Source of the DNA: a virus
DNA: 30,776 bases
IMG/VR virus record: IMGVR_UViG_3300047667_000187
Coordinates: 1 to 30,776 of that record
Strand: one strand, 5' to 3'
Shown: piece after piece, positions 1 through 6,657 of the stretch
How positions within the stretch are numbered: the first letter of the stretch is position 1
Layout: every line of letters starts with the position of its first letter
The notes under the pieces: model-generated
The model's database searches: none
Told to the model about the DNA's origin: nothing
Seen by the model: only the letters and a program-made list of their open reading frames with translations
Program-made: the position numbers and the translations under genes

Positions 1-872
1 TTCCCTGCGTAGTCATAATTCCCGTGCTTTTCATACTTGGGACGCATCAACCCCGAACGCCTGAAAAGTCGATCCATTCGCGCGGTGTTCTTGCCTGTCC
101 AGAATGACAGGTGTGCCATTAGCGCCCCGTCAGCTGAAGACCTGTCAAACAGGTCACCAGAGACTGACGGGTAGTGTCGACCTAGTGCTTCAACGTCAGC
201 GTCCCAAAGGTCGCTGACAGTGGCTTTTTCACCGAACATTTGCGCAGCTGAACCGCGCGCCGTGGTCATCATCGAAATTAGTTGGTCATCGTCTTCAGGT
301 CCAGACCATTCGGGGTCAGCCTGATCAGTCACCGCAAGCATGGTCACAGCTTCACGGGTTGGCACAACCGTCTTCAGCGTTTCCGTCCAATCAAGATCAG
401 GCGTTCCGGTGGTGAAACCGTAACCAAGTGCCATGAACCTTTTTGTGTGGTAAAATTCGCATTCTACACCGTACAGATTGAACTTGTTTTTCCTGTCGCC
501 AAGCGTGACCGGCTGACACTGTCCAAGAATGTGCAAACCCTTGCCACTGATCGAAACTTCAACAGCCGCTTCAGGGAAAAGCGCAAGGATCGAATAGACA
601 CCCTGAACCCAATCGTTCCCATCATGGCAGTCGTCAAGGTCGAGTAGAAAATAGGGGTCAGCGTCAGACAGAACTACACCCTGACGAAGTTGGTGGGTGG
701 GGTTCGCTTCGATTAACTGTGAACACTGTTCAGAAGTCATCCACCACGACGGGTCATGTGGGTCACGCTCTGGAATGTCTGCGAAAATATCCCACGGAAC
801 TTTTCGGTTCTTTGCACCGACTATTTTAGGGGGAAGTTCACGCCATGTTATGAATGGAAGGTTCAGGTTCAT
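1..872 (-). CDS. NrS-1-like archaeo-eukaryotic primase-polymerase, N-terminal part (truncated by window edge)
   Basis: The reading frame starts at an ATG at 872, whose bases overlap the TGA of thyX (ATGA), and stays open to position 1, giving about 290 visible residues. It begins MNLNLPFITWRELPPKIVGA. A primase-polymerase metal-binding site is visible as FLLDLDD (D78, D80), followed by SISGKGLHI (about 107-115), the usual SxGxGxH strand of the AEP fold. Further on, FWTGKNTARMDRLFRRSGL matches the small helical domain that follows the AEP core in phage primase-polymerases of the NrS-1 type. In that family the protein synthesises primers and extends them on ssDNA and is often fused to a D5-like helicase; any helicase part would lie outside the window. 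Last gene of the minus-strand operon, translationally coupled to thyX. The family assignment is by motif reading; the polymerase activity is inferred. Confidence 0.82.
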   Translation of the reverse strand, partial: MNLNLPFITWRELPPKIVGAKNRKVPWDIFADIPERDPHDPSWWMTSEQCSQLIEANPTHQLRQGVVLSDADPYFLLDLDDCHDGNDWVQGVYSILALFPEAAVEVSISGKGLHILGQCQPVTLGDRKNKFNLYGVECEFYHTKRFMALGYGFTTGTPDLDWTETLKTVVPTREAVTMLAVTDQADPEWSGPEDDDQLISMMTTARGSAAQMFGEKATVSDLWDADVEALGRHYPSVSGDLFDRSSADGALMAHLSFWTGKNTARMDRLFRRSGLMRPKYEKHGNYDYAG

Positions 873-1837
873 TTTTGATAGTCACGAACCGGTTCAACCC
901 CGTCAATCAAATCACCCCACATGACAGCAAGGTCACGAATTTCACTTTGCGCGTGTGCGTCAGTTCGAAGCGCGTAAGATCGACGCCACGAAATCAGCGA
1001 TGACGTCACATAATAGCTGGTCATCATAGATTGTGGCAGAACCATTCGCGCCTGTTCAGGTGCAATGCCGCTTTTAATCATGGAGTTGTAGAGCATTCCA
1101 CAGTTTTCAAGAAACGCACTGTAAATTGCACCGATTTCGTCAGTGTAATTTTCACCGTAATCACCCATTGTCATCGTGAAAACTTCAGTTTCTGACGAAC
1201 CTTGCTTTGCACCGTTCGTTGGCGCGCCACGCCACGCTTCAGGAAAGAAAAATTCGGGAACGTCTGAAACATAACGCCGCGAAACTTCGTTGTAAGACGT
1301 ATCGACCACATGCTTGAAACGCTGACGCGCTGTGAAAATTGGAATGGTTTCACGAAGCGTGTGGTCAATGAACCGTTCGTCAGTTTCTTGTTCGCGCGTG
1401 ATGATTTTTAGTTGCGGGTCATCACTGAATGGACCCCACGAATTCAAACCAAAAGCTGCACACGAAACTGGCATGGCCTGAACCAATTGTTCACGAAGGT
1501 TCCCTTCATAAATCGGGTTAACGTGGCCTGAACGGATCAACTGAACCCAACCATAAAACGAGTGACGGACCTTCGCGCCACCGTTCGAAATCACCAGACC
1601 TGTGCGAAGTTCTGAAGCGTAAGGCAACCCGGTCAGCACGGTGTTCACAGGCGCAACGAACGTGAACCTGCAGTGTGCAAACGGGGTCCAGTGGTTGTGT
1701 GTCGCAAGGTAGTTGATCAGCCCTGTTTCACGATCTGACATAACGTCACTTTGTTTGTTGAACGATACTTTCGCAGCGTTCACAACGGTCAAGTCATCAT
1801 TCCCGTGGTCGATATATTCTGCTGAAATTTTAGCCAT
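869..1837 (-). CDS. thyX: Flavin-dependent thymidylate synthase, divergent (ThyX)
   Basis: 322 residues, longer than the usual 210-260 of ThyX. ThyX converts dUMP to dTMP with methylene-tetrahydrofolate, FAD and NADPH. Visible signatures are HNHWTPFAH (48-56), the core RQRFKHVVDTSYNEVSRRY (171-189), GAPTNGAKQGS, and the C-terminal APEQARMVLP...AQSEIRDLA block. The canonical RHRxxSxNExSxRY reads KHxxxxSYNEVSRRY here, so the second half is intact but RHR is KHV with altered spacing. About 105 residues (roughly 62-168) lie between the PFAH and RQ motifs, which are close together in ordinary ThyX. A clear GAAAGG ribosome binding site precedes the ATG at 1837. The gene sits between a DNA glycosyltransferase and the primase-polymerase, so it may supply dTMP for replication, or an altered product for base modification; the second is inference. 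All 20 Glu codons are GAA. Confidence 0.9.
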   Translation of the reverse strand: MAKISAEYIDHGNDDLTVVNAAKVSFNKQSDVMSDRETGLINYLATHNHWTPFAHCRFTFVAPVNTVLTGLPYASELRTGLVISNGGAKVRHSFYGWVQLIRSGHVNPIYEGNLREQLVQAMPVSCAAFGLNSWGPFSDDPQLKIITREQETDERFIDHTLRETIPIFTARQRFKHVVDTSYNEVSRRYVSDVPEFFFPEAWRGAPTNGAKQGSSETEVFTMTMGDYGENYTDEIGAIYSAFLENCGMLYNSMIKSGIAPEQARMVLPQSMMTSYYVTSSLISWRRSYALRTDAHAQSEIRDLAVMWGDLIDGVEPVRDYQK

Positions 1838-1861
1838 TTTTTAGCCTTTCAAGTGGTTGGT

Positions 1862-2761
1862 TTAACGAACGCAGTCGCCGGTTTTTTCTTCAGAACGTTT
1901 TTTGTTTAGTGTCAACATTTCAGGGTTCCAAGCTGGTTTTTCAATCGGTCGCTGTCGTTTGAATTTCAGTTTGTTTTTCTTAAAAATCCCGTAATTCACC
2001 GAATGGTGCCACCGTCCAAATTTCCAAACGACTTTGCAGCAATCGGGGTGCAAATCTTCCAACATTTTAGATTTTGGAAGTGTGCCTTCTTCACTGTAAA
2101 ATTCATCAGTGTTCCCCCCTTTCATTCGCTGTGTAGTAACCTTGCCGCACAGGAAAGCGTTCATTTGAATGGTGCAGTCACCCCGTTTTAAAACACGAAG
2201 TGACAGGTCAGTATCTTCGTTGTACCTGCCTCGCCAGTCAAGACCTATGTCGTTTCTAATCAACAAACATGAATAAATTCTAGTGTTAATCGTGAAGGGT
2301 GGAACACCGTCTGTGCTTTTACAGAAAGAATAATAATTTAAACCGGCAACAGGAACATTCGAGTAACGTGACACGAATTTTTCAGTTTCAGAAAAGATCA
2401 TTCCAGACCTGACCGGAATTTTAGAATTGTTGTGCAACCTGTGGAAGTCGTGCAAGTTGTCGTCCATCACCCAATGACTTTTGAAACCTGCGTTCGAAGA
2501 ATGCCACAGTGTGAAGTTTCTGGCCGGTCCAGGCCCCAAGCTTTTTGAAAAACCAAAACCGTCACAGGTTTCATAATCGTTCCTGAACCTTTCAGGTAGC
2601 GTCAGAACATTATTCGAACCGAACGCTTCAGCATACTTTTCACGTTGGTCAGGTTCCACAACTATTTGAAACGGAACACCCATAAGTTCTAAGACTTTTG
2701 CTGTCAGGCAGTTGTTCCAACGGTTTTTTGAAACGATATATATTGGAGAAATTAAACCCAT
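1862..2761 (-). CDS. TET-associated-type DNA glycosyltransferase (TAGT family)
   Basis: 299 residues with a GT-A-like layout: an N-terminal nucleotide-sugar half (SPIYIVSKNRW, residues 5-15), a DxD-like metal site in HWVMDDN (D100, D101), then RGRYNEDTDLSLRVLK (177-192) with the acidic pair expected for catalysis, and MKGGNTDE (213-220). This NEDTDLSLR...MKGGNT signature is the one I associate with TAGT, the glycosyltransferase family described beside phage TET/JBP dioxygenases, where it glycosylates hydroxymethylated bases in DNA. Recognition is from memory of the motif, without a search. It overlaps the upstream 75-aa gene by 10 bases and is followed by thyX after 24 bases. No TET/JBP, cytosine methylase or known hydroxymethylase lies in the window. 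A glycosyltransferase acting on something other than DNA is the alternative, but the location in a replication operon argues for DNA. Confidence 0.8.
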   Translation of the reverse strand: MGLISPIYIVSKNRWNNCLTAKVLELMGVPFQIVVEPDQREKYAEAFGSNNVLTLPERFRNDYETCDGFGFSKSLGPGPARNFTLWHSSNAGFKSHWVMDDNLHDFHRLHNNSKIPVRSGMIFSETEKFVSRYSNVPVAGLNYYSFCKSTDGVPPFTINTRIYSCLLIRNDIGLDWRGRYNEDTDLSLRVLKRGDCTIQMNAFLCGKVTTQRMKGGNTDEFYSEEGTLPKSKMLEDLHPDCCKVVWKFGRWHHSVNYGIFKKNKLKFKRQRPIEKPAWNPEMLTLNKKRSEEKTGDCVR

Positions 2762-2979
2762 CTTTTAAAACCGTCACCGCTGTTCTGCTTTTCAGGGAAC
2801 CACATGCTTTTTGTCTTTTCTGTCAATTTTTGTCCCGTCAATTTGCTGAACGCAGCAAGGTCTTCAGCTGTTTCAAATCTGACAATTAACTGTGAAAATG
2901 GCTGCTGTTTTACTTGCGTAAATTCTGGCATATTTCGCCAATGATCACACGGTGAAAGAGGTCCGAAAAGGTCATCCAA
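2752..2979 (-). CDS. Small conserved phage protein upstream of the glycosyltransferase
   Basis: 75 residues from a TTG at 2979, one base after the stop of the HTH gene; an internal ATG at codon 17 (MPEF) is the alternative start and would leave the conserved part whole. The body reads FSQLIVRFETAEDLAAFSKLTGQKLTEKT then KSMWFPEKQ. This strand-helix unit (an IVRF strand, an EDLAAFSKL helix, then GQKLTEKTKSMWFP) is a recurring standalone or fused mini-domain in phages, often near DNA-modification or ParB-like genes. No catalytic residues are evident, so a binding or adaptor role is more likely than an enzyme. It overlaps the glycosyltransferase start by 10 bases, which implies translational coupling. 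Function is unknown. Confidence 0.75.
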   Translation of the reverse strand: MDDLFGPLSPCDHWRNMPEFTQVKQQPFSQLIVRFETAEDLAAFSKLTGQKLTEKTKSMWFPEKQNSGDGFKRWV

Positions 2980-2980
2980 T

Positions 2981-3238
2981 TTACTTCAAACCCATCGCGA
3001 CAGCCTGTGTCTGAACTTCAGCTGAAGTCCGTGAATCGGCAATCACAGCCTGACGAAGTTCACCGATCTTGAAGTAATCACTGACGGTGCGTGACTTCGT
3101 TGGCATGTTGCAAGCGTCAGCGGTTGTTTTAAATGTCACTTCAGACAATCCGTCACGGTTTGCAACGATCACAGCTGCAGAAAGGATGACCGCGTGACGT
3201 TGCGCGCGGGGTAGTTTACTGGCGTTTTTCGTTTCCAT
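2981..3238 (-). CDS. Stand-alone TetR-like helix-turn-helix protein
   Basis: 85 residues. The segment RAQRHAVILSAAVIVANRDG followed by LSEVTFKTTADACNMP and then RTVSDYFKIGELRQAVIAD follows the pattern of a TetR N-terminal DNA-binding domain: first helix, HTH with T/A-rich turn, then YF and ELRxAVI in helix 4. It lacks the large ligand-binding and dimerisation domain of real TetR proteins, so it would act as a minimal DNA-binding protein. The ATG at 3238 overlaps the TAA of the 55-aa gene (TAATG). It is the only recognisable sequence-specific regulator candidate in the window and lies just downstream of one copy of the recurring direct-repeat element, so it may control the early promoters; that link is inference. 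Confidence 0.72.
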   Translation of the reverse strand: METKNASKLPRAQRHAVILSAAVIVANRDGLSEVTFKTTADACNMPTKSRTVSDYFKIGELRQAVIADSRTSAEVQTQAVAMGLK

Positions 3239-3405
3239 TATTTTGTTCTTTCGTTGTGCCTAATGGCGTTATTGTTTAAGATATTGGCTTGCATGGTGCG
3301 ACCGTCACCGGCAGAAACCGCAGCTTCTTTGCACGTCCACGGCCCTGATTTTCCGTCATCAGTTTCGATGAACCAGCCCTCTTTCGTCTGTGTCGGTTCG
3401 TTCAT
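3238..3405 (-). CDS. 55-residue hypothetical protein
   Basis: A short gene that fills the gap between the nuclease and HTH genes. It starts at an ATG at 3405 after AGGAAACAAGGTGTGAAA, which contains good Shine-Dalgarno matches, and ends in a TAA that shares two bases with the ATG of the next gene (TAATG). The product begins MNEPTQTKEGWFIETDDGKS and continues GPWTCKEAAVSAGDGRT before a basic C-terminus. Glu codon use, start context and coupling all match its neighbours, which is why I call it real despite its size. It shows no membrane segment and a single Cys; the WFIETDDGKSGPWT part looks like a short beta-hairpin. No function can be assigned. Confidence 0.7.
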   Translation of the reverse strand: MNEPTQTKEGWFIETDDGKSGPWTCKEAAVSAGDGRTMQANILNNNAIRHNERTK

Positions 3406-3431
3406 TTTCACACCTTGTTTCCTGTTCTACT

Positions 3432-3449
3432 ACACTTAAACACATTAAA
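3432..3449 (-). promoter_or_regulatory. Tandem TTTAA(T/G)TGT element upstream of the 55-aa/HTH genes
   Basis: Read on the minus strand, two 9-base units stand head to tail, TTTAATGTG then TTTAAGTGT, immediately before the ribosome binding site of the 55-aa gene and over the stop codon of the nuclease gene. Closely related pairs occur at 5820-5835 and 10941-10959. The spacing of about one helical turn suggests a protein-binding site or an internal promoter element. Confidence 0.4.
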
Positions 3450-3816
3450 CGACAGTCATCAACCCCTTAATTATTTTTTCGAATTCGTCAGCTGAAGTGC
3501 AGAAAAAAGCAATGCCCCCGCGCAAATTTATATCGTTGATTGCGTTCGCCTGTGCGACCTCTCGTTCAGCCCCTTTCCACACCCAACCGGGTCTTTTCAT
3601 TTCGACCCACAGCGCGCGCCCGTTTGGTCCGATGCCGACAAGATCAGACGACTTCCAAACCTTATTGATTTTCGGGCTATCGTTCCCAAGACCAAACCGA
3701 ACGTGACGGTGTTCTTCACGCGACACGCCCGAATTGTTCCGGTAAAGTGCGAAACCCATTTCGAACGCTCTTAGGATCGTTTTGGCTTGTTCCGGGAATT
3801 CTGTTGTGCCTGTCAT
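3445..3816 (-). CDS. VRR-NUC domain nuclease
   Basis: 123 residues, the usual length of a minimal phage VRR-NUC protein. The PD-(D/E)xK-type active site is visible as SSDLVGIG (D58) followed by ALWVEMKRPG (E72, K74), then a helix with Q (AQANAINDINLRGG) and a terminal strand IAFFCTSADE, the family pattern. Such proteins cut structured or branched DNA and probably resolve replication or recombination intermediates before packaging. The ATG at 3816 overlaps the TAA of the helicase gene (TAATG), and pairing of VRR-NUC with an SF2 helicase is common in phages. Metal-dependent nuclease activity is inferred from the intact motif. Confidence 0.88.
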   Translation of the reverse strand: MTGTTEFPEQAKTILRAFEMGFALYRNNSGVSREEHRHVRFGLGNDSPKINKVWKSSDLVGIGPNGRALWVEMKRPGWVWKGAEREVAQANAINDINLRGGIAFFCTSADEFEKIIKGLMTVV

Positions 3817-5474
3817 TAGATAAATTCCTTGCGAATTTCTTCAGTCATTTTAACCATTTCAGGCATTTTCATGCTTTGCGCAGTCAGGACGTCACAGCCA
3901 AATTTGTGATAAAATATGCGATAAGCGTTTGATTCCGTTCGTCCGTGAACCTGTGTCTGAACCCCCGCCCATAGTTCAATGGCTTCACGAAGTTCAGCCT
4001 GTGACGTCTGACGGTTTCTGAAGTTTTTGTGAATTGCGCCAATCACCCTTGGATCAGTGATACTGTGTGGAACGACCGCTTCACCACCTGAAACCGCTAA
4101 GACCTGACCCCGCATCATTGCCAAAGTTTCAGCGTCAATTTCAGACAGATCACCGTCAACGAACTGTGGACCGTTACGCGCTGCAGGTTCTTCAACGTGC
4201 TGGCAATATGGGCAGGTGCTGGTGATCGCTTCATAGGCGCTGAAGCATTTAGTGCAGCGCGTCAGGGGCAGAACGTTGGGGTCAGGTAGACCACGCGGCG
4301 TCCCACGAAGATCAGCTTCAAGTGACCAACTTCTGTGTGCGTCTGGCAGTCCGTGTCGTTTATAGTTGCCAACGTGGTCAATGATCATCCCGTGAAGTTT
4401 ACCGTCAAACACACGAAGCGCGCGCCCAAATTGTTGAAGGTAAAGACCGAACGATTCCGTTGGTCGACCCATCATGACAACTTCCACAGCGGGAACGTCA
4501 AACCCTTCACCAAACAGGTCGACGTTCACAAGAACGGTCAGTTCACCTTTGCCAAAACGTCGAATCGCATCCTGTCGAATTCTGTCAGGCGTTTTCGATG
4601 ACACAGCCATAGCTTTCACACCGGCTTCGTTGAATTTGTTGGCAACATTAACAGCGGTTTCAATATCCACCACGAACGCAATCCCGCGTTTTCCCGGTGC
4701 GTAGATCGAATAGTTTTCAACCATGTCACCAACGATTGTCGACTTGTGCGAAGCTTCACGCGTTTTGTTTGGGTTCAGTTCGCCTGTCTTGTCTGAAACA
4801 GGAATTTGTGAACGATCAATCGAAAGGGTAGGGGCAACCAAACGGTAATCTGAAAGAAACCCCATGTCGATAAGTTCGCGCATGGATGGACCGTGAACCA
4901 TGTAGTCAAACATTCCACCATGAACCCGCCCTAACGGTTGACGGTCAGCGCGCAACGGTGACGCTGTGAACGCCACACCGAACGCATTAGGCATCAACAG
5001 CGAAGCTTGACCCCACTGGTTTTTCGGGGTCATGTGGTGACCTTCATCCGTGTTCCATGCGCGAACCGAATTCAGATATTGTGCGAGAGGTTCAGCGCGG
5101 TTCAACAACGTCTTCACGCCTGACACTGAATCAGGTGCTTTATCGTGATGGAAGTTCGCGCCAACTTCTTCAATGTGTCGTGTGATGCAAAATTTAATTA
5201 CAGCGTCAGACGCGTGAATTCGGTGGTAAATTTCGTTCTTGGCTAATGCTAGGCTGATCTGCGAAACAAGTTCCTGACGGTGTGCAATTGATACGGTTGG
5301 ACCGTCAACGCTTTTCACTGTGGCTGACATGATCATGGTTTTACCTGCACCGGTTGGCGCATAGGCTAAAACGTTGCACGGACCCTGTTGATTATCAACG
5401 CGCGGAAGTTGCCAGTTTTCGAAAATCCCGTTCAGGATTGGTTGTTGATATTCAGGGCGCAAAATTACTGGCAT
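3816..5474 (-). CDS. Superfamily II DEAD/DEAH-like DNA helicase with C-terminal zinc ribbon
   Basis: 552 residues. Helicase motifs in order: LRPEYQQP (Q-motif-like, residues 5-12), Walker A PTGAGKT (40-46), DEGH Walker B (143-146), motif III FTASPLRADR, motif IV-like GIAFVVDIETA, motif V VLVNVDLFGEGFDVP, and motif VI QFGRALR. A zinc ribbon follows with C407, C410, C421 and C424 (CTKC...CPYC). This is the restriction-type (ResIII-like) helicase common in phage replication blocks, likely unwinding the template or remodelling forks for the phage polymerases. It overlaps the upstream acidic-protein gene by 10 bases and the downstream nuclease start by one base. A transcription-coupled or RNA role is possible but less likely in this setting. 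Confidence 0.92.
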   Translation of the reverse strand: MPVILRPEYQQPILNGIFENWQLPRVDNQQGPCNVLAYAPTGAGKTMIMSATVKSVDGPTVSIAHRQELVSQISLALAKNEIYHRIHASDAVIKFCITRHIEEVGANFHHDKAPDSVSGVKTLLNRAEPLAQYLNSVRAWNTDEGHHMTPKNQWGQASLLMPNAFGVAFTASPLRADRQPLGRVHGGMFDYMVHGPSMRELIDMGFLSDYRLVAPTLSIDRSQIPVSDKTGELNPNKTREASHKSTIVGDMVENYSIYAPGKRGIAFVVDIETAVNVANKFNEAGVKAMAVSSKTPDRIRQDAIRRFGKGELTVLVNVDLFGEGFDVPAVEVVMMGRPTESFGLYLQQFGRALRVFDGKLHGMIIDHVGNYKRHGLPDAHRSWSLEADLRGTPRGLPDPNVLPLTRCTKCFSAYEAITSTCPYCQHVEEPAARNGPQFVDGDLSEIDAETLAMMRGQVLAVSGGEAVVPHSITDPRVIGAIHKNFRNRQTSQAELREAIELWAGVQTQVHGRTESNAYRIFYHKFGCDVLTAQSMKMPEMVKMTEEIRKEFI

Positions 5475-5776
5475 TTAAAAAACAACCTCATGAAATCAAG
5501 TTCAAACTTCATCGCGTTAAACTGTGCAACGAAGTCTTCAGCTTCAGTGAAGTTCTGAAGGTCCATGAAATCAGTGAAAACTTCGTGATCAGATAAAGCG
5601 TCTTCAAGTGTGTTCCACTTCGAATCGTCAATAAATGACTGAAACCCGTCAACAAGTGCTTCTAATTCATCAACTTCAGCGCTTGCTAGATCACACAGCG
5701 CGCGTTGTTCGGGGGTTCCGTCACTGCGAATTTCACGGGTGACGTCGTCCCAAGTTGTGTTCAATGTTATTTTCAT
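5465..5776 (-). CDS. Acidic 103-residue protein, first gene of the early minus operon
   Basis: Starts at an ATG at 5776 after CAGGGTTT. The product is strongly acidic, with runs such as SAEVDELEALVDGF and DALSDHEVFTDFMDL, and ends in a more hydrophobic FELDFMRLFFKCQ. It seems mostly helical with no cysteine cluster, membrane segment or recognisable catalytic motif. As the promoter-proximal gene of the operon, made first after infection, a host-takeover or DNA-mimic role is conceivable, but nothing in the sequence proves it. Its 3' end overlaps the helicase start by 10 bases. Confidence 0.7.
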   Translation of the reverse strand: MKITLNTTWDDVTREIRSDGTPEQRALCDLASAEVDELEALVDGFQSFIDDSKWNTLEDALSDHEVFTDFMDLQNFTEAEDFVAQFNAMKFELDFMRLFFKCQ

Positions 5777-5804
5777 AAACCCTGAATGCCTGACTTTTTT
5801 GTTG

Positions 5805-5845
5805 TTGACAAGTGTTGTCTAATGTTTATTAGTGTTTCTTGTCAA
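5805..5845. promoter_or_regulatory. Nested palindrome with overlapping divergent promoters
   Basis: TTGACAAG at 5805-5812 is the exact inverse of CTTGTCAA at 5838-5845, and inside it CTAAT (5819-5823) is the inverse of ATTAG (5828-5832). Both dyads share a centre near 5825. The outer arms each provide a consensus-like -35 box, TTGACA on the plus strand (5805-5810) and on the minus strand (5845-5840). On the plus strand a TATTAG (5827-5832) follows 16 bases later; the minus strand has only a weak ATTAGA-type match. This lies between the divergent genes starting at 5776 and 5888, so it probably drives both operons. The centre also holds TAATGT...TTAGTGT, related to the repeats at 3432 and 10941. 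Confidence 0.6.
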
Positions 5846-5887
5846 ACGATAAACCGACACCCTGAAAATCTACAAGGATTAAAAAAC

Positions 5888-6592
5888 ATGCCACGTATTC
5901 TGACGATGACAATGGAAATTTCAGACAAAGAAGCTGAAAACTATCTTGAACGCTTATTCACACGAAGTGACGTTGAAATCACAGGTGACGGTGGTGGTCA
6001 AGTTGCTACAGCTATCGCTACACCATCCGCGCCTATGACACCTGCAGCGACCGGAACACTTGACAAAAATGGCGTTGAATGGAACGCAAGCTTTCACGCC
6101 ACAACCAAAACAATGAAGGCTGACGGAACTTGGAAAGCGGCGAAAGGCATGGACGCTGAAGTGAAAGCTGCAGCCGCTATCTATAACGCCACACCAGCTG
6201 CACCTGACGCACCTGCCGCTGTTTGCGAAGTGATGACACCAGCCGCACCCGTTGCGCCTGTCGCTGTTTGCGAAGTGATGACACCAGCCGCACCCGTTGC
6301 GCCTGTCGCACCGTCATCACCCGTTGCACCCACACCACCAGCCGCGCCTGTTGCCCCTGTCGCCGCGCCGGTTCTTCCTGTTGCACCTGTCGCCCCACCA
6401 GTTCCCGCGCCGGTCAGCTTTGAAGAACTGACAGCTGCGTTCGGTGTTGTCATCGCGCGCGTCGGTCAAGACGCGCTTATGGCTGTTCTTGGTCAAATTT
6501 ACACTGACGCAGGAACTGACGCAGCCGGTTCGACACTGCAGACCAACGAAACGCACCGTGCGTCTGTTTTCAACGCAATCAACGCGCTGTAA
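5888..6592 (+). CDS. Recombination-operon protein with Pro-Ala-Val linker
   Basis: I place the start at the ATG at 5888, which follows an AAGGA site, and not further upstream where the frame runs back into the promoter. The 234-residue product has a short N-terminal segment ([20 protein letters not shown]), then [20 protein letters not shown]...WKAAKGMD, a motif seen as NGxPWDxRIHxxTKxxxADGxWRxRRGVD in phage proteins next to RecB-like exonucleases and ssDNA-binding proteins. A long low-complexity PAAPVAPV linker (about residues 98-175) follows, including a perfect 15-residue tandem duplication containing a Cys, and then a compact helical C-terminal domain ([20 protein letters not shown]). First gene of the plus operon. 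A role as an accessory to exonuclease and SSB is inferred from context; the biochemical role is unknown. Confidence 0.8.
   Translation: MPRILTMTMEISDKEAENYLERLFTRSDVEITGDGGGQVATAIATPSAPMTPAATGTLDKNGVEWNASFHATTKTMKADGTWKAAKGMDAEVKAAAAIYNATPAAPDAPAAVCEVMTPAAPVAPVAVCEVMTPAAPVAPVAPSSPVAPTPPAAPVAPVAAPVLPVAPVAPPVPAPVSFEELTAAFGVVIARVGQDALMAVLGQIYTDAGTDAAGSTLQTNETHRASVFNAINAL
6218..6307 (+). repeat. Perfect 45-bp tandem duplication in the linker
   Basis: Two identical 45-base units, 6218-6262 and 6263-6307, encode [15 protein letters not shown] twice. The identity at DNA level, including third codon positions, points to a recent duplication or ongoing expansion and contraction. Confidence 0.9.
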
Positions 6593-6608
6593 ACTTTAAA
6601 CACGAAAA

Positions 6609-6636
6609 GTCGCGACGGTTTACGGATCGTCGCGAC
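6609..6636 (+). other. Intergenic hairpin before the exonuclease gene
   Basis: GTCGCGAC at 6609-6616 is repeated at 6629-6636. The octamer is itself palindromic, so the two copies pair, with one G-C and one G-T pair added inside, around an 8-base loop. No T-run follows, so it is not a classical terminator. It lies 22 bases before the next ATG, just ahead of a GGGAAGGCTAAA ribosome binding site also found before the polymerase gene. Confidence 0.6.
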
Positions 6637-6657
6637 ATGATCAGGGAAGGCTAAAAA

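Noticed and set aside
1862-2979. TET/JBP dioxygenase, DNA methylase or ParB-like modification enzyme expected beside a TAGT gene
   Set aside because: I looked for an HxD...H iron site, methylase motifs or a DGxxR ParB motif in all the genes here and did not find them; the small neighbour is too short to be any of these.
6181-6453. Minus-strand open frame encoding collagen-like GATGATG repeats
   Set aside because: It is the exact antisense of the Pro-Ala-Val linker repeats in a well-supported plus-strand gene, with no ribosome binding site or place in an operon.
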